NCBI RefSeq assembly: GCF_900106755.1
Contig: NZ_FNNN01000025.1
Coordinates: 24,387-88,386 of the forward strand
Origin: Bacteroides faecis MAJ27
Lineage (GTDB): Bacteria; Bacteroidota; Bacteroidia; Bacteroidales; Bacteroidaceae
Direction of reading: 5' to 3'
DNA length: 64,000 bases
Below are positions 8,589 through 18,014 of the stretch, piece after piece; position 1 is the first letter of the stretch, and each line of letters opens with the position of its first letter. The position numbers were made by a program, and so were the translations under genes. The notes beneath the pieces are model-generated. The model ran no database searches. It had not been told where the DNA came from and saw only the letters and a program-made list of their open reading frames with translations.

Positions 8589-10049
8589 TTATGGTTTCAG
8601 ATAATGGGCAAATGAATCATTGGTATGGAGTAGCCATGCCTTGAGTTGTTTGTTGAATTGCCGGACCAGATGGGGGGATTGTCCGGCAATATTATCCATT
8701 TGATATGGGTCTTTGGTTCGGTCGAAAAGAACTGTTTCGTCTATTTTTCCATTGGTTGCGTGAACTGCGAATGTGTGGGTTGCCGTACGTAGGCCGCGAT
8801 ATCCGGTAGCGTGATTGTCAAACTGTACATAATAATAAGGTTGCACAACCTCTTTTTTACTCTTTCCCAGAATCTGACGGGATAAGTCGAAAGTTTGTAC
8901 GGTTTCGGGTATTTCCTTTCGAAATCCCATCAAGGATAAGAGAGAAGGATACAAGTCGGCAAAAGCAATCATTAAACGGTCGTCTTTGCGCGGCTTTATC
9001 TTTGCCGGCCAAGAGATAATCATGGGGATACGCATGGATTCTTCGTAAAAGATATCCTTTCCGGCAGCATTGTGAGCTCCCATGCAGATACCATGATCGG
9101 ACGTAAATACAACGATGGTATTCTCAAAAAGTCCATTGCTTTTGAGCGTTTCGATGATACGTCCTACGTTCTCGTCTACTCCTGTGATACAGGCGTAATA
9201 GTTGCGTATATTATTTCTGAAATAGTTTCCCATTTCGGTACCTTTGGCGGGTATGTCCGGTCGATTGGCACAGAGAGCTTCCACATCCATATCCTTATAT
9301 AAGGCTTTGTATCTGTCAGGAACCAGTTCGTAACCGGTATGTGGAGGGTTCATTGAAACGACCAATGCGAAAGGCTGTTTACTCTCTTTTTGTGCCTGAA
9401 TGTATTCGATGGCTCTGTCTGCTTCATAAGCAGGTCCCCATTGGTTGACATAATAGAAACTGTCACGTGGGGCAGTGGCGTTCCAGTACATTGGTTTCAG
9501 ATGATAATCGTAGGTTCCGTATGCTATCCAGTGTTCGAATCCATGACGGCGTTCGGGAGGACACCATTCGTTCCATGCTACTTTACCATGATTGTTGTAG
9601 GTATCTACATAGGGTTTATAAGGAGAATCCAGATGCCATTTTCCTATATATCCTGTACGGTAGTCCATGTCTTTTAGTACATCACTCCAGCAGCGTGCCT
9701 CCTGCGGAAGTTCTACTCCGTAAGGTGCTGTTTGTGAGTTACAGTTTCCTACCACTTTGTTATGGAGAGGATACATGCCTGTCATCAGCATGGCCCGGGC
9801 AGGCGATGAAACAGGATAACTGCTGACAGCATTGGTGAATAGCACTCCTTCGGAAGCCAGATTATCCAGGCAAGGGGTCTTTACAGGTTCTCTGCCCAGG
9901 CAGCCTAGTGCGTCACCCCGATATTGGTCTGCCATGATGAAGACAAGATTCGGAGGTGTCTGGGCGGCAAGCGGAAGAATCGGAACGACGAATGTAGCTC
10001 CGATCAACCATTTATGATAATATTTAGTCTTTGGTATGTGCATTATCAT
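8589..10049 (-). CDS. Ser-type S1 family sulfatase (first gene of operon)
   Basis: A 486-residue sulfatase with an N-terminal hydrophobic export signal (WLIGATFVVPILPLAAQ). Metal-binding PNLVFIMADQYRGD leads the domain. The formylglycine motif is SSPARAMLMTG with Ser81 as the modified residue, so it also depends on anSME maturation. TSDHGICMGAHN gives the distal Asp-His pair. It resembles the choline-sulfatase-like branch more than the sulfatase at 3525-5081, so the two probably attack different sulfate positions. It is the promoter-proximal gene; a -7 box lies about 90 nt upstream. Confidence 0.88.
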   Translation of the reverse strand: MIMHIPKTKYYHKWLIGATFVVPILPLAAQTPPNLVFIMADQYRGDALGCLGREPVKTPCLDNLASEGVLFTNAVSSYPVSSPARAMLMTGMYPLHNKVVGNCNSQTAPYGVELPQEARCWSDVLKDMDYRTGYIGKWHLDSPYKPYVDTYNNHGKVAWNEWCPPERRHGFEHWIAYGTYDYHLKPMYWNATAPRDSFYYVNQWGPAYEADRAIEYIQAQKESKQPFALVVSMNPPHTGYELVPDRYKALYKDMDVEALCANRPDIPAKGTEMGNYFRNNIRNYYACITGVDENVGRIIETLKSNGLFENTIVVFTSDHGICMGAHNAAGKDIFYEESMRIPMIISWPAKIKPRKDDRLMIAFADLYPSLLSLMGFRKEIPETVQTFDLSRQILGKSKKEVVQPYYYVQFDNHATGYRGLRTATHTFAVHATNGKIDETVLFDRTKDPYQMDNIAGQSPHLVRQFNKQLKAWLLHTNDSFAHYLKP

Positions 10050-10140
10050 AAAAATAGTTTTTTTGTGTCTGACAAGTTAAGATCAACTAAGGTCATCGTA
10101 TGTATTATTTAAAGGTGTACATGAAATTGTTATACGGTTG

Positions 10141-10148
10141 CAAATGTA
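10141..10148 (-). promoter_or_regulatory. -7 box of the sulfatase-fucosidase operon
   Basis: TACATTTG on the minus strand matches the Bacteroides TAnnTTTG consensus. It predicts a start site near 10134 and a leader of about 85 nt before the sulfatase start at 10049. Confidence 0.5.
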
Positions 10149-10283
10149 TGCAAACAATGTGGTTCCGAGTATACCTGTTTCTTTCATTCAACATACATGT
10201 TTAATTCAGAAGTCCATTTCTTCATTCTATTTTTTGTATGTTTTGACTTAATTTCGTTTATTTGCTATAAATTGATTAATAGA

Positions 10284-13200
10284 ATGAAGCACTTAAATCT
10301 AATTCTGACACTTCTGATTCTGATCTGTTATCCGCTGCATCCTGCTTATGCTTTTTTTGATAAAGATATTCAATTGCTGACGATGAGGGATGGATTGGCA
10401 GATAACACGATTCCTTGCATATATAAGGATGAAGACGGATTTATGTGGTTTGGTACGGATAACGGATTAAGCCGTTATGATGGAAAAACGATTCAGAACT
10501 TTAAGCCTGCTGAGGCTTATGTCTCAGTTTCCGGTATTGTGAGGTTGTCAGATGATCTTTTAGGTGTCGTATCTGATGGATTTCTTTATTACTTCAACCG
10601 AAAGCTGGAAACTTTTCTTCCGAAATGCGTTGATTCTGCTATTTCGACAGGTGTTACTCATGTCTTAGTTGCTGATGATTCTTCCTATTGGGGAATATCA
10701 GGAAGCAGGCTGATACTTTATCAATGGGAGATAGAACAAGGTGAGGAAGAGGGAGAATATGCTGTTCGGGTAAACATACAAAAGGAGTTTCAGTTATTAG
10801 AGGAAAAAACGGAGCTCTTTTCTTCTATCTGTTATCGTGAAGAAGATAAGAACGGGATATGGCTGACTACTAATCGGGGGAATCTGATTCTGTTTCATCC
10901 GGATACTCCGGAATCGTATCAAAAGATATCGTTGGCAGACGGAAAACCGTTACAAGTTACTTCCATTTTAAATAAAGACGGTATCGTCTGGATTTCAACC
11001 ATTGCCAAAGGTATTGTACGCTATCATACGAAGTCGGGACATATTGACCGAATTTCGTTTGGTGGAACAGGAAAGGAGAATCTCCTTTCCCATACAGATG
11101 TTTATCAGATTGTATTTGTTGGTAACAATCGATATCTGGCAGTGACATGGGGTGGCTATACACTATTGATGCCGGATGAAAAGCAGCCGGAAGAATTGAC
11201 ATCAGAGATTTATAGCAATACACATACGCAGATTTACCGGAATCTGGAAACGCGTATGATTTCTGCTTATTATGATCCGAATGGCCTTCTTTGGATTGGA
11301 ACTAATGGGGGAGGGGTGATGTATTCGGATTTGAGGTCACAGTTCTATGACCGTTATTATCAGGACAGACATAACGAAATATGCAGTATCCTTCTGGATG
11401 ATAATCATCGAGTGTGGTTAGCGACCTATCATAAAGGAATCATGCGAAGTGACATGCCATACGTACAAGGGAAAAAACTTAGTTTTTCTAAAGTAGATAC
11501 AGGAAGTGGAAAATCCGAAGAAACGATGTTATGTGCTCTGGAAGACGCAGACGGAAATCTGTGGTTTGGCAATATAGACGGCACTTTGACTGTCTGCCAC
11601 ATCCGGACCGGTCGTTTTGTTGTTCATTCATTGTTGGTGGATGGTGTTGCCAACAGGGCTTCGGTATGGGCTTTATATATGGATAATAAGAACAGGCTCT
11701 ACGTAGGTACGGGCGATGGGCTGCTGTTGTATAATCATCAGGAGAGTACATGCGTCAAGTTATCTGCTGAACGGTATTTGAATGAGAAAAGACAACCCTT
11801 TATCCGTGCGATTGTTCAGACCAAGGATGGGACAATATGGCTGGGGACAAGTAATATGGGAGTTTGCAGATTGGTTGAATCTGCTTCCGGAGATATATCC
11901 GTAGAAAACGGATATGAGGGAAGAATGAATATGGAATATCGTTCGGTACGCTCATTACTGGCATCTTCGGATGGAAATTTATATATAGGTTATACGGATG
12001 GCTTTGCTGTCCTGTCTCCCCGAGAGAATTCAATCAGCGCGCATTATACAACGAATAACGGATTGTGCAGTAACTTTATCGGCTGTATGGCAGAAGACAA
12101 CGAGGGGCATGTCTGGCTGGGAAGTAACTCCGGCATATCGCGTTATGGCCGTCGCCAGCATCTTTTCTATAACTACTACATAGCGGGTAGTAACCGTTCT
12201 GCTATATTCAGTGATAAGACTTTATTCTTCGGGAATAATCAGAGCCTGACTTATTTCAATCCGGAGGAAATAAATGCTTATCCAACGAATGAGCGTGTAT
12301 TGATAACTGGTTTGGAAGTTGATAACCGTCCTGTTGGGATAGGGGAAAAGGTAAATAATCAGATTATACTCAATCAAATAATCTCTTCTGCAGAGCGGAT
12401 TGTACTGGATAATGATAATAGGGACTTCTCCTTGAGTTTCAATAACTTGTCCTATTCGGATGAACGACAGAAATATAACTACCGGCTTTTACCTTATCAG
12501 GGGAATTGGCTGATCTCTGATGAGGGAGAGAGAGCTTCGTATACCAATCTCCCTGCCGGAGATTATGTGTTTGAAGTGAGGAATATTTATCCGAATGGTG
12601 AGACTGGGGAGGTAACTTCATTGAAGATTGTTATTCTCCCTCATTGGAGCCAGACTTTTGTTTTTCGGCTTTTCGTCTCTCTGTTATTGTTGGGAGGAGT
12701 AGCTTATGGAATGCGGTTGATAAAACTTCGCCAAAAACGAATGGAACACGAAATGCAGATGAAGCATGAACTGCTGACGGTCAGCCTGGAGCGTGAGAAA
12801 GAACATCAGATACGTGTGGAACGTGAGAACTTTTTTACGGGAGTTGCCCATGAACTGCGTACACCGCTGACTCTGATTCTTGCTCCGGTGCAGGAACTGA
12901 TGAAACGGTATAGTCCGTCGGAGGACTTTTATAAGAAATTGCAACTCATATATAAGAATGCGACTTCACTGCATACTTTAGTCGATCAGTTGCTTTATAT
13001 ACAAAAGATAGAGGCTGGAATGGTCAGGCTTCAATTGTCAGAGACTGATTTGGTGCAGTTGGTTCGTAATGTGTCGGAACCGTTCCGGCAGATGTCCGAA
13101 ATTAGACAACTGCACTTTGATGTTGATTTACCCGATGAGAGGCTTTTGTATTGGGTAGATGAGGGAAAGATTACTTCGGCTGTGCAGAATCTTCTTTCTA

Positions 13201-14393
13201 ATGCCTTTAAGTATACGCCTCCGGGAGGACATGTTCTGCTCTCCGTATCTCCTGCCATGAGAAACGGTCAAGGCTATTGCCGGATAACGGTTTCGGATAC
13301 GGGTGCGGGGATTCCGGAAGAGTTGCAGAAACATATTTTTGAATCGTTCATAACAGGCGATAATAGACCGGAAATGTCAACAAAGGCAGGAGTGGGACTA
13401 CATATTGTGAAGACTACGATGGACTTGCATCATGGATTGGTTACTTTAAAGAGCGTGCCTGATGAAGGGAGTACCTTTGCCCTTTATATTCCCGAAGGAA
13501 AAGCGCATTTTGCAAAAGATACTTATGAGCTTGTAGACGCTCAGCAGGAAAAAATAAAGGATGAGGATTTGGAACCAGAGTCGTTTTCTCCGGCGTCGGA
13601 AAATAATGTGCAGGAGGCGGGAGTTAAAAAGAGTCTGCTGATAATAGAAGATAATGAAGATGTCCGTGAATATATCCGGAGCTTATTTGCTTCCAGATAT
13701 ACTGTCTATGAAGCCGGGGATGGGGAGGAAGGAGTGCGGGTGGCAAAAGAACAGTTGCCCGACCTTATAATCTCGGATGTGATGATGCCCGTAAAAGACG
13801 GTTTTACTTGCTGTCGGGAAATTCGTAGGCAGCAGGAGACTGCTCCTATTCCTATTCTGATGTTGACCGCTAAAGCGGAGGATATTGATATCATGCAGGG
13901 CTGCAATAGCGGAGCGGATGATTATATGATGAAACCGTTTAATCCGGAGGTATTAAAAACAAAAGTGGATAACTTGATTTTGCAGCGTGAGCGATTGAAA
14001 CGGATTTATACAAAAGCTCTGATGCTGAAACGGAAGTCAGAAGAAGGAGAGAAAGAAGATGCCTTTTTGCAGCGGCTTATCTCTATAATAGAAGCCAATC
14101 TTTCTAATGTAGACTTTAATGTAAAGATGTTGGCGGAGCAATTGAACATGAGTCAGCCAACCTTATACCGGAAGGTGAAACAGCGCAGTGAATTGTCGGT
14201 TATTGATATGATCCGCAGTATACGTATAAGCAAGGCGGCAACATTAATTCTGGAGAACCACTATTCAATTCAGGAAATCTCGGAAATGGTTGGGTATTCC
14301 GACACCCGTACTTTGCGTAAGCACTTTATGGAACAGTTTGGCGTATCCCCCTCTAAATATATAAATAGCGCTGATTTATATTCTATAGGTTGA
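10284..14393 (+). CDS. Hybrid two-component system (HTCS) glycan sensor-regulator
   Basis: A 1369-residue one-protein two-component system. The ATG at 10284 is preferred because it opens directly into a signal/anchor peptide (LILTLLILICYPLHPAYA). Two-component propeller repeats follow (for example GFMWFGTDNGLSRYDG and GLLWIGTNGGG), then a Y_Y_Y domain (around NYRLLPYQGNW), a membrane span (about residues 790-812), a HisKA domain with GVAHELRTPLTLIL (His856), a HATPase domain, a receiver with IISDVMMPVKDG (Asp1165), and a C-terminal AraC HTH. HTCS proteins bind an oligosaccharide in the periplasm and activate an adjacent locus. The divergent sulfatase/GH29/GH36 operon is the likely target. Its 3' end overlaps the convergent NtrC-type gene by 11 nt. 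Confidence 0.93.
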   Translation: MKHLNLILTLLILICYPLHPAYAFFDKDIQLLTMRDGLADNTIPCIYKDEDGFMWFGTDNGLSRYDGKTIQNFKPAEAYVSVSGIVRLSDDLLGVVSDGFLYYFNRKLETFLPKCVDSAISTGVTHVLVADDSSYWGISGSRLILYQWEIEQGEEEGEYAVRVNIQKEFQLLEEKTELFSSICYREEDKNGIWLTTNRGNLILFHPDTPESYQKISLADGKPLQVTSILNKDGIVWISTIAKGIVRYHTKSGHIDRISFGGTGKENLLSHTDVYQIVFVGNNRYLAVTWGGYTLLMPDEKQPEELTSEIYSNTHTQIYRNLETRMISAYYDPNGLLWIGTNGGGVMYSDLRSQFYDRYYQDRHNEICSILLDDNHRVWLATYHKGIMRSDMPYVQGKKLSFSKVDTGSGKSEETMLCALEDADGNLWFGNIDGTLTVCHIRTGRFVVHSLLVDGVANRASVWALYMDNKNRLYVGTGDGLLLYNHQESTCVKLSAERYLNEKRQPFIRAIVQTKDGTIWLGTSNMGVCRLVESASGDISVENGYEGRMNMEYRSVRSLLASSDGNLYIGYTDGFAVLSPRENSISAHYTTNNGLCSNFIGCMAEDNEGHVWLGSNSGISRYGRRQHLFYNYYIAGSNRSAIFSDKTLFFGNNQSLTYFNPEEINAYPTNERVLITGLEVDNRPVGIGEKVNNQIILNQIISSAERIVLDNDNRDFSLSFNNLSYSDERQKYNYRLLPYQGNWLISDEGERASYTNLPAGDYVFEVRNIYPNGETGEVTSLKIVILPHWSQTFVFRLFVSLLLLGGVAYGMRLIKLRQKRMEHEMQMKHELLTVSLEREKEHQIRVERENFFTGVAHELRTPLTLILAPVQELMKRYSPSEDFYKKLQLIYKNATSLHTLVDQLLYIQKIEAGMVRLQLSETDLVQLVRNVSEPFRQMSEIRQLHFDVDLPDERLLYWVDEGKITSAVQNLLSNAFKYTPPGGHVLLSVSPAMRNGQGYCRITVSDTGAGIPEELQKHIFESFITGDNRPEMSTKAGVGLHIVKTTMDLHHGLVTLKSVPDEGSTFALYIPEGKAHFAKDTYELVDAQQEKIKDEDLEPESFSPASENNVQEAGVKKSLLIIEDNEDVREYIRSLFASRYTVYEAGDGEEGVRVAKEQLPDLIISDVMMPVKDGFTCCREIRRQQETAPIPILMLTAKAEDIDIMQGCNSGADDYMMKPFNPEVLKTKVDNLILQRERLKRIYTKALMLKRKSEEGEKEDAFLQRLISIIEANLSNVDFNVKMLAEQLNMSQPTLYRKVKQRSELSVIDMIRSIRISKAATLILENHYSIQEISEMVGYSDTRTLRKHFMEQFGVSPSKYINSADLYSIG

Positions 14394-15756
14394 TATTATA
14401 TAGTTTCAGTTTATTATATAATGTCTTCCGGTCGATATTGAGCAATTGTGCTGCCTTACTTTTATTATTTCCGGTCTGGCGCAATGCTTCCAGAATGTGT
14501 TCTTTCTCCGTCTCTTCATTGCGTAGCGCCATACTTGCCGGACAAGCAGTAGTCGTCTCCAGCAATTCGGTTCCTAATTCAAGAAGAGTGATGAAACTGC
14601 CTTGTGCCAGTAAAGTAGCTCTTTTAACGATATTCTTCATCTGGCGTAAGTTGCCCGGCCAGTGATAGTTGAGCAAAGCTTGTGATGCTTTCGAGTCGAA
14701 ACCGATCAGGTGTTTGTCAAGCTCCTTGTTTGCCTGGTCGAGGAAGAAATTGGCAAACAGCAGTATGTCTTCTTTTCGTTCTTTCAGGTCGGGCATCCGC
14801 AGGGTAAATTCGTTGATACGGTGGAAAAGGTCTTCACGGAAAGTTCCCTTTTCGATGGCCTGTTCCAGATTCTCGTTGGTAGCAGAAACCAGACGGATAT
14901 CAACCGCTACTTCCTGTGTGGAACCGACCGGACGGATCTTTCTCTCTTGCAGGGCACGGAGAAGTTGTATCTGCACCTCATAGCCGAGATTGCCTATCTC
15001 ATCCAAAAAGATAGTACCGCCATTGGCTGCAACAAACGCTCCTGTTTTGTCAGTCAGTGCTCCTGTAAAAGAGCCTTTCACGTGACCGAAGAATTCGGAT
15101 GCGGCTAATTCTTTGGGAATCGAACCGCAATCTACCGCGATAAACGGTTTATCGTTTCGTTTACTCAGTTGATGGATACGGTGTGCCACATACTCTTTTC
15201 CCGTTCCGCTGGAGCCGTTGATCAGTACGGACATATTAGTTGGAGCGACCAGACCTACATAATTATAGAGTTGCTTGGCGGCATCACTTTCTCCTTCCAG
15301 ATAAGCATGATGAGTCTCGGCATTATTGGAGGATACGGCAGAAGTACTTTTTTTTGCAGGGGCTTTGGCAGTGTTATGAACGGCTGAGGTTTCTTTCGCT
15401 TGCAAAGCTTCCGACATTTTTTTCAGCAATTCTTCCGGGTTCACCGGTTTGGCAACGTAGTCACGTGCTCCCAGTTTCATAGCCTGCACTGCCGATTGGA
15501 TATCGGCATAGCCGGTCATAATAATCAAAGGTATATCGATTCCCTTTTCGTTCATCCACTTCAGAAGATCGATACCATCGTGATCGGGTAAACGCAAATC
15601 GGACAGGATCAAGTCTGCTCCTTGTCCTTCAATGTGCTTCTGGGCACGGGCAATGTTACTCACTGACGATACTTCAAACCCTTTTTTTCCTAGCCAGGTT
15701 TTCAGCATCATTCCGAAAGTGATATCGTCTTCAATAATTAATATGGATTTCATCAT
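14383..15756 (-). CDS. NtrC-family sigma-54-dependent response regulator
   Basis: A 457-residue regulator with three standard parts. The receiver domain carries LILSDLRLPDHDG (Asp53). The AAA+ sigma-54 activation domain has Walker A GSSGTGKE (181-188), a GAFTGA-like loop GSFTGA (228-233) and Walker B GGTIFLDEIG (246-255). The C-terminal Fis-type HTH includes NKSKAAQLLNIDRKTLYNKL. GSFTGA in place of GAFTGA is a mild variant. No separate kinase is adjacent; the HK-REC-Hpt protein 3.6 kb downstream in the next cluster could be its phosphodonor (inference). Its start is 90 bp from the divergent cyclophilin gene. Confidence 0.92.
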   Translation of the reverse strand: MMKSILIIEDDITFGMMLKTWLGKKGFEVSSVSNIARAQKHIEGQGADLILSDLRLPDHDGIDLLKWMNEKGIDIPLIIMTGYADIQSAVQAMKLGARDYVAKPVNPEELLKKMSEALQAKETSAVHNTAKAPAKKSTSAVSSNNAETHHAYLEGESDAAKQLYNYVGLVAPTNMSVLINGSSGTGKEYVAHRIHQLSKRNDKPFIAVDCGSIPKELAASEFFGHVKGSFTGALTDKTGAFVAANGGTIFLDEIGNLGYEVQIQLLRALQERKIRPVGSTQEVAVDIRLVSATNENLEQAIEKGTFREDLFHRINEFTLRMPDLKERKEDILLFANFFLDQANKELDKHLIGFDSKASQALLNYHWPGNLRQMKNIVKRATLLAQGSFITLLELGTELLETTTACPASMALRNEETEKEHILEALRQTGNNKSKAAQLLNIDRKTLYNKLKLYNINL

Positions 15757-15783
15757 ACTCTCTTTTGCCTCTTTTTAATGCTG

Positions 15784-15791
15784 CAAAGGTA
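15784..15791 (-). promoter_or_regulatory. -7 box of the NtrC-type regulator gene
   Basis: TACCTTTG on the minus strand fits TAnnTTTG and lies 28 nt upstream of the ATG at 15756. A second box, TAAGTTTG (15828-15821), lies farther upstream on the same strand. Confidence 0.45.
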
Positions 15792-15812
15792 AGAGGATTT
15801 GGGCGAAAGTAG

Positions 15813-15820
15813 TATATTTG
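15813..15820 (+). promoter_or_regulatory. -7 box of the cyclophilin gene
   Basis: TATATTTG, a perfect TAnnTTTG match 25 nt before the ATG at 15846. It abuts the oppositely oriented TAAGTTTG box, so the two form the near-symmetric TATATTTGCAAACTTA. Confidence 0.55.
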
Positions 15821-15845
15821 CAAACTTAAATTAAATAAAAGTGTT

Positions 15846-16685
15846 ATGAAAAAGATTGCATACTTACTATTAACCATATCGTTTTGCGGACTTACAGCCT
15901 GCAAAACCGGAACAAAAAAAGGAGGAAATATGGACAACGAAACGTTGGTTAAGATTGAAACAACCTTGGGAGACATCAAGGTTAAGTTGTATAACGAGAC
16001 GCCTAAACATCGTGATAATTTCATTAAACTGGCGGAAGAGGGTGTTTATGAAGGAACGCTGTTCCATCGTGTTATCAAAGATTTCATGATTCAGGCAGGT
16101 GATCCGGATTCAAAGAATGCACCGAAAGGAAAGATGCTGGGAGCAGGAGATGTGGGTTACACACTTCCGGCTGAGTTTGTATATCCGAAGTATTTTCACA
16201 AAAAAGGTGCTTTGTCGGCTGCCCGTCAGGGAGACAATGTGAATCCGAAGAAGGAATCTTCCGGTTGCCAGTTCTATATTGTAACAGGTAAAGTCTACAA
16301 TGATTCCACTTTGCTGGGCATGGAAAGCCAGATGAATGAAAATAAGATCAATGTTATTTTCAATACATTGGCTCAGAAGCATATGAAGGAAATCTATAAG
16401 ATGCGGAAAGAGAACGATGAAAACGGTCTCTATGAATTGCAGGAAAAACTTTTTGCGCAGGCTCAGGAAGAAGCTGCCAAGCAACCGGAATTTCATTTCA
16501 CACCGGAGCAGGTCGAGGCTTACACGACAGTAGGAGGTACTCCGCATTTGGACGGCGAATATACGGTCTTCGGCGAAGTGGTAGAAGGGATGGATATTGT
16601 GGATAAAATCCAGCAGGTGAAAACCGACCGTAGCGACCGCCCCGAAGAAGACGTGAAAATAGTAAAAGTAGAAGTACTAGATTAA
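15846..16685 (+). CDS. Cyclophilin-type peptidyl-prolyl isomerase lipoprotein
   Basis: A 279-residue lipoprotein (signal LLLTISFCGLTACKTG). The cyclophilin domain is clear from GTLFHRVIKDFMIQAGDP and SGCQFYIVTG. Between the core strands there is an extra helical, charged insertion (about residues 160-215) before the closing GEYTVFGEVVEGMDIV motif. It would catalyse proline isomerisation in the periplasm and assist folding of exported proteins. The M16 peptidase gene starts 5 nt downstream, so the two are almost surely co-expressed. Confidence 0.92.
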   Translation: MKKIAYLLLTISFCGLTACKTGTKKGGNMDNETLVKIETTLGDIKVKLYNETPKHRDNFIKLAEEGVYEGTLFHRVIKDFMIQAGDPDSKNAPKGKMLGAGDVGYTLPAEFVYPKYFHKKGALSAARQGDNVNPKKESSGCQFYIVTGKVYNDSTLLGMESQMNENKINVIFNTLAQKHMKEIYKMRKENDENGLYELQEKLFAQAQEEAAKQPEFHFTPEQVEAYTTVGGTPHLDGEYTVFGEVVEGMDIVDKIQQVKTDRSDRPEEDVKIVKVEVLD

Positions 16686-16690
16686 GTAGA

Positions 16691-17929
16691 ATGAAGATTA
16701 ACAGGCATATTCTGGATAATGGGTTGCGTTTGGTACACTCGCAGGACGAAAGTACACAGATGGTAGCTCTTAATATATTATATAATGTGGGAGCACGCGA
16801 CGAACATCCCGAACATACCGGCTTCGCCCATTTGTTCGAACACTTGATGTTCGGAGGTTCGGTGAATATCCCCGATTATGATATGCCGCTGCAACTGGCA
16901 GGCGGTGAGAATAATGCCTGGACCAATAATGACATCACCAATTACTACCTCACTGTACCCCGGCAAAATGTAGAAACCGGTTTTTGGCTGGAATCTGACC
17001 GTATGCTGAGCCTCGATTTCAGTGGGCGGAGTCTGGAAGTACAGCGTGGAGTAGTAATGGAAGAATTCAAGCAACGTTGCTTGAATCAGCCTTATGGAGA
17101 TGTTGGTCATCTTTTGCGCCCTTTGGCATACCGGACACATACTTATCAGTGGCCTACCATTGGGAAAGATTTGTCGCATATAGCCAATGCGACACTGGAA
17201 GAAGTGAAAGCATTCTTCTTCCGTTTCTATGCCCCGAACAATGCAATCTTGGCTGTAACGGGGAATATTGCTTTTGAAGAAGCAGTCGCATTGACGGAGA
17301 AATGGTTTGGGCCTATCCCTCGCAGGGAGGTTCCTCAACGGAATCTTCCGCAGGAACCGGAGCAGACGGAAGAAAGGCGGTTGACGGTAGAGCGAAACGT
17401 ACCCCTTGATTCTTTATTCATGGCGTATCATATGTGCAGCCATGATCATCCGGATTATTATGCTTTTGATATATTGTCGGATTTGTTGAGTAACGGTCGT
17501 TCCAGTCGTTTGAATCAGCATCTGGTGCAACAAAAGCAACTGTTTTCAAGTATTGACGCTTATATCTCCGGTAGTGTGGATGCCGGATTATTCCATATCT
17601 CCGGCAAACCTTCGGCAGGTGTATCGCTGGAACAGGCGGAAGCGGCTGTGCGTGAAGAACTGGAGCGTTTGCAACAAGAACCTGTAGACGAACAGGAACT
17701 GGAAAAAGTAAAGAATAAATTCGAATCGACACAGATATTCGGCAATATCAATTATTTGAATGTCGCTACCAATCTGGCATGGTTCGAACTGTTAGGCAGA
17801 GCGGAAGACATGGAAAAGGAAGTGGACCGTTATCGCGCTGTTACTGCCGGACAGTTGCAAAGAGTTGCCCAGTCTGCTTTCCGGCAAGAGAATGGAGTGA
17901 TACTTTATTATAAAAAACAAGTGTCCTGA
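16691..17929 (+). CDS. M16 family zinc peptidase (insulinase-like)
   Basis: A 412-residue protein with the inverted zinc motif HxxEH as HLFEH (47-51) in GFAHLFEHLMFGGS. The glutamates near 124-125 (VVMEEFKQR) are candidates for the third ligand. Length fits a single two-domain M16 unit (catalytic plus inactive partner half). No signal peptide is visible, so it is probably cytoplasmic although its upstream neighbour is an exported lipoprotein. Substrate is unknown; M16 enzymes usually degrade peptides or process leader sequences. Confidence 0.9.
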   Translation: MKINRHILDNGLRLVHSQDESTQMVALNILYNVGARDEHPEHTGFAHLFEHLMFGGSVNIPDYDMPLQLAGGENNAWTNNDITNYYLTVPRQNVETGFWLESDRMLSLDFSGRSLEVQRGVVMEEFKQRCLNQPYGDVGHLLRPLAYRTHTYQWPTIGKDLSHIANATLEEVKAFFFRFYAPNNAILAVTGNIAFEEAVALTEKWFGPIPRREVPQRNLPQEPEQTEERRLTVERNVPLDSLFMAYHMCSHDHPDYYAFDILSDLLSNGRSSRLNQHLVQQKQLFSSIDAYISGSVDAGLFHISGKPSAGVSLEQAEAAVREELERLQQEPVDEQELEKVKNKFESTQIFGNINYLNVATNLAWFELLGRAEDMEKEVDRYRAVTAGQLQRVAQSAFRQENGVILYYKKQVS

Positions 17930-18014
17930 TTCTCTCCTTTGGAGTGGGACATTTTATAGAGGCAACATCGGGATGCAAAGTTGCCGGGATATGCGATTAA
18001 CTACGGAAAAATAA

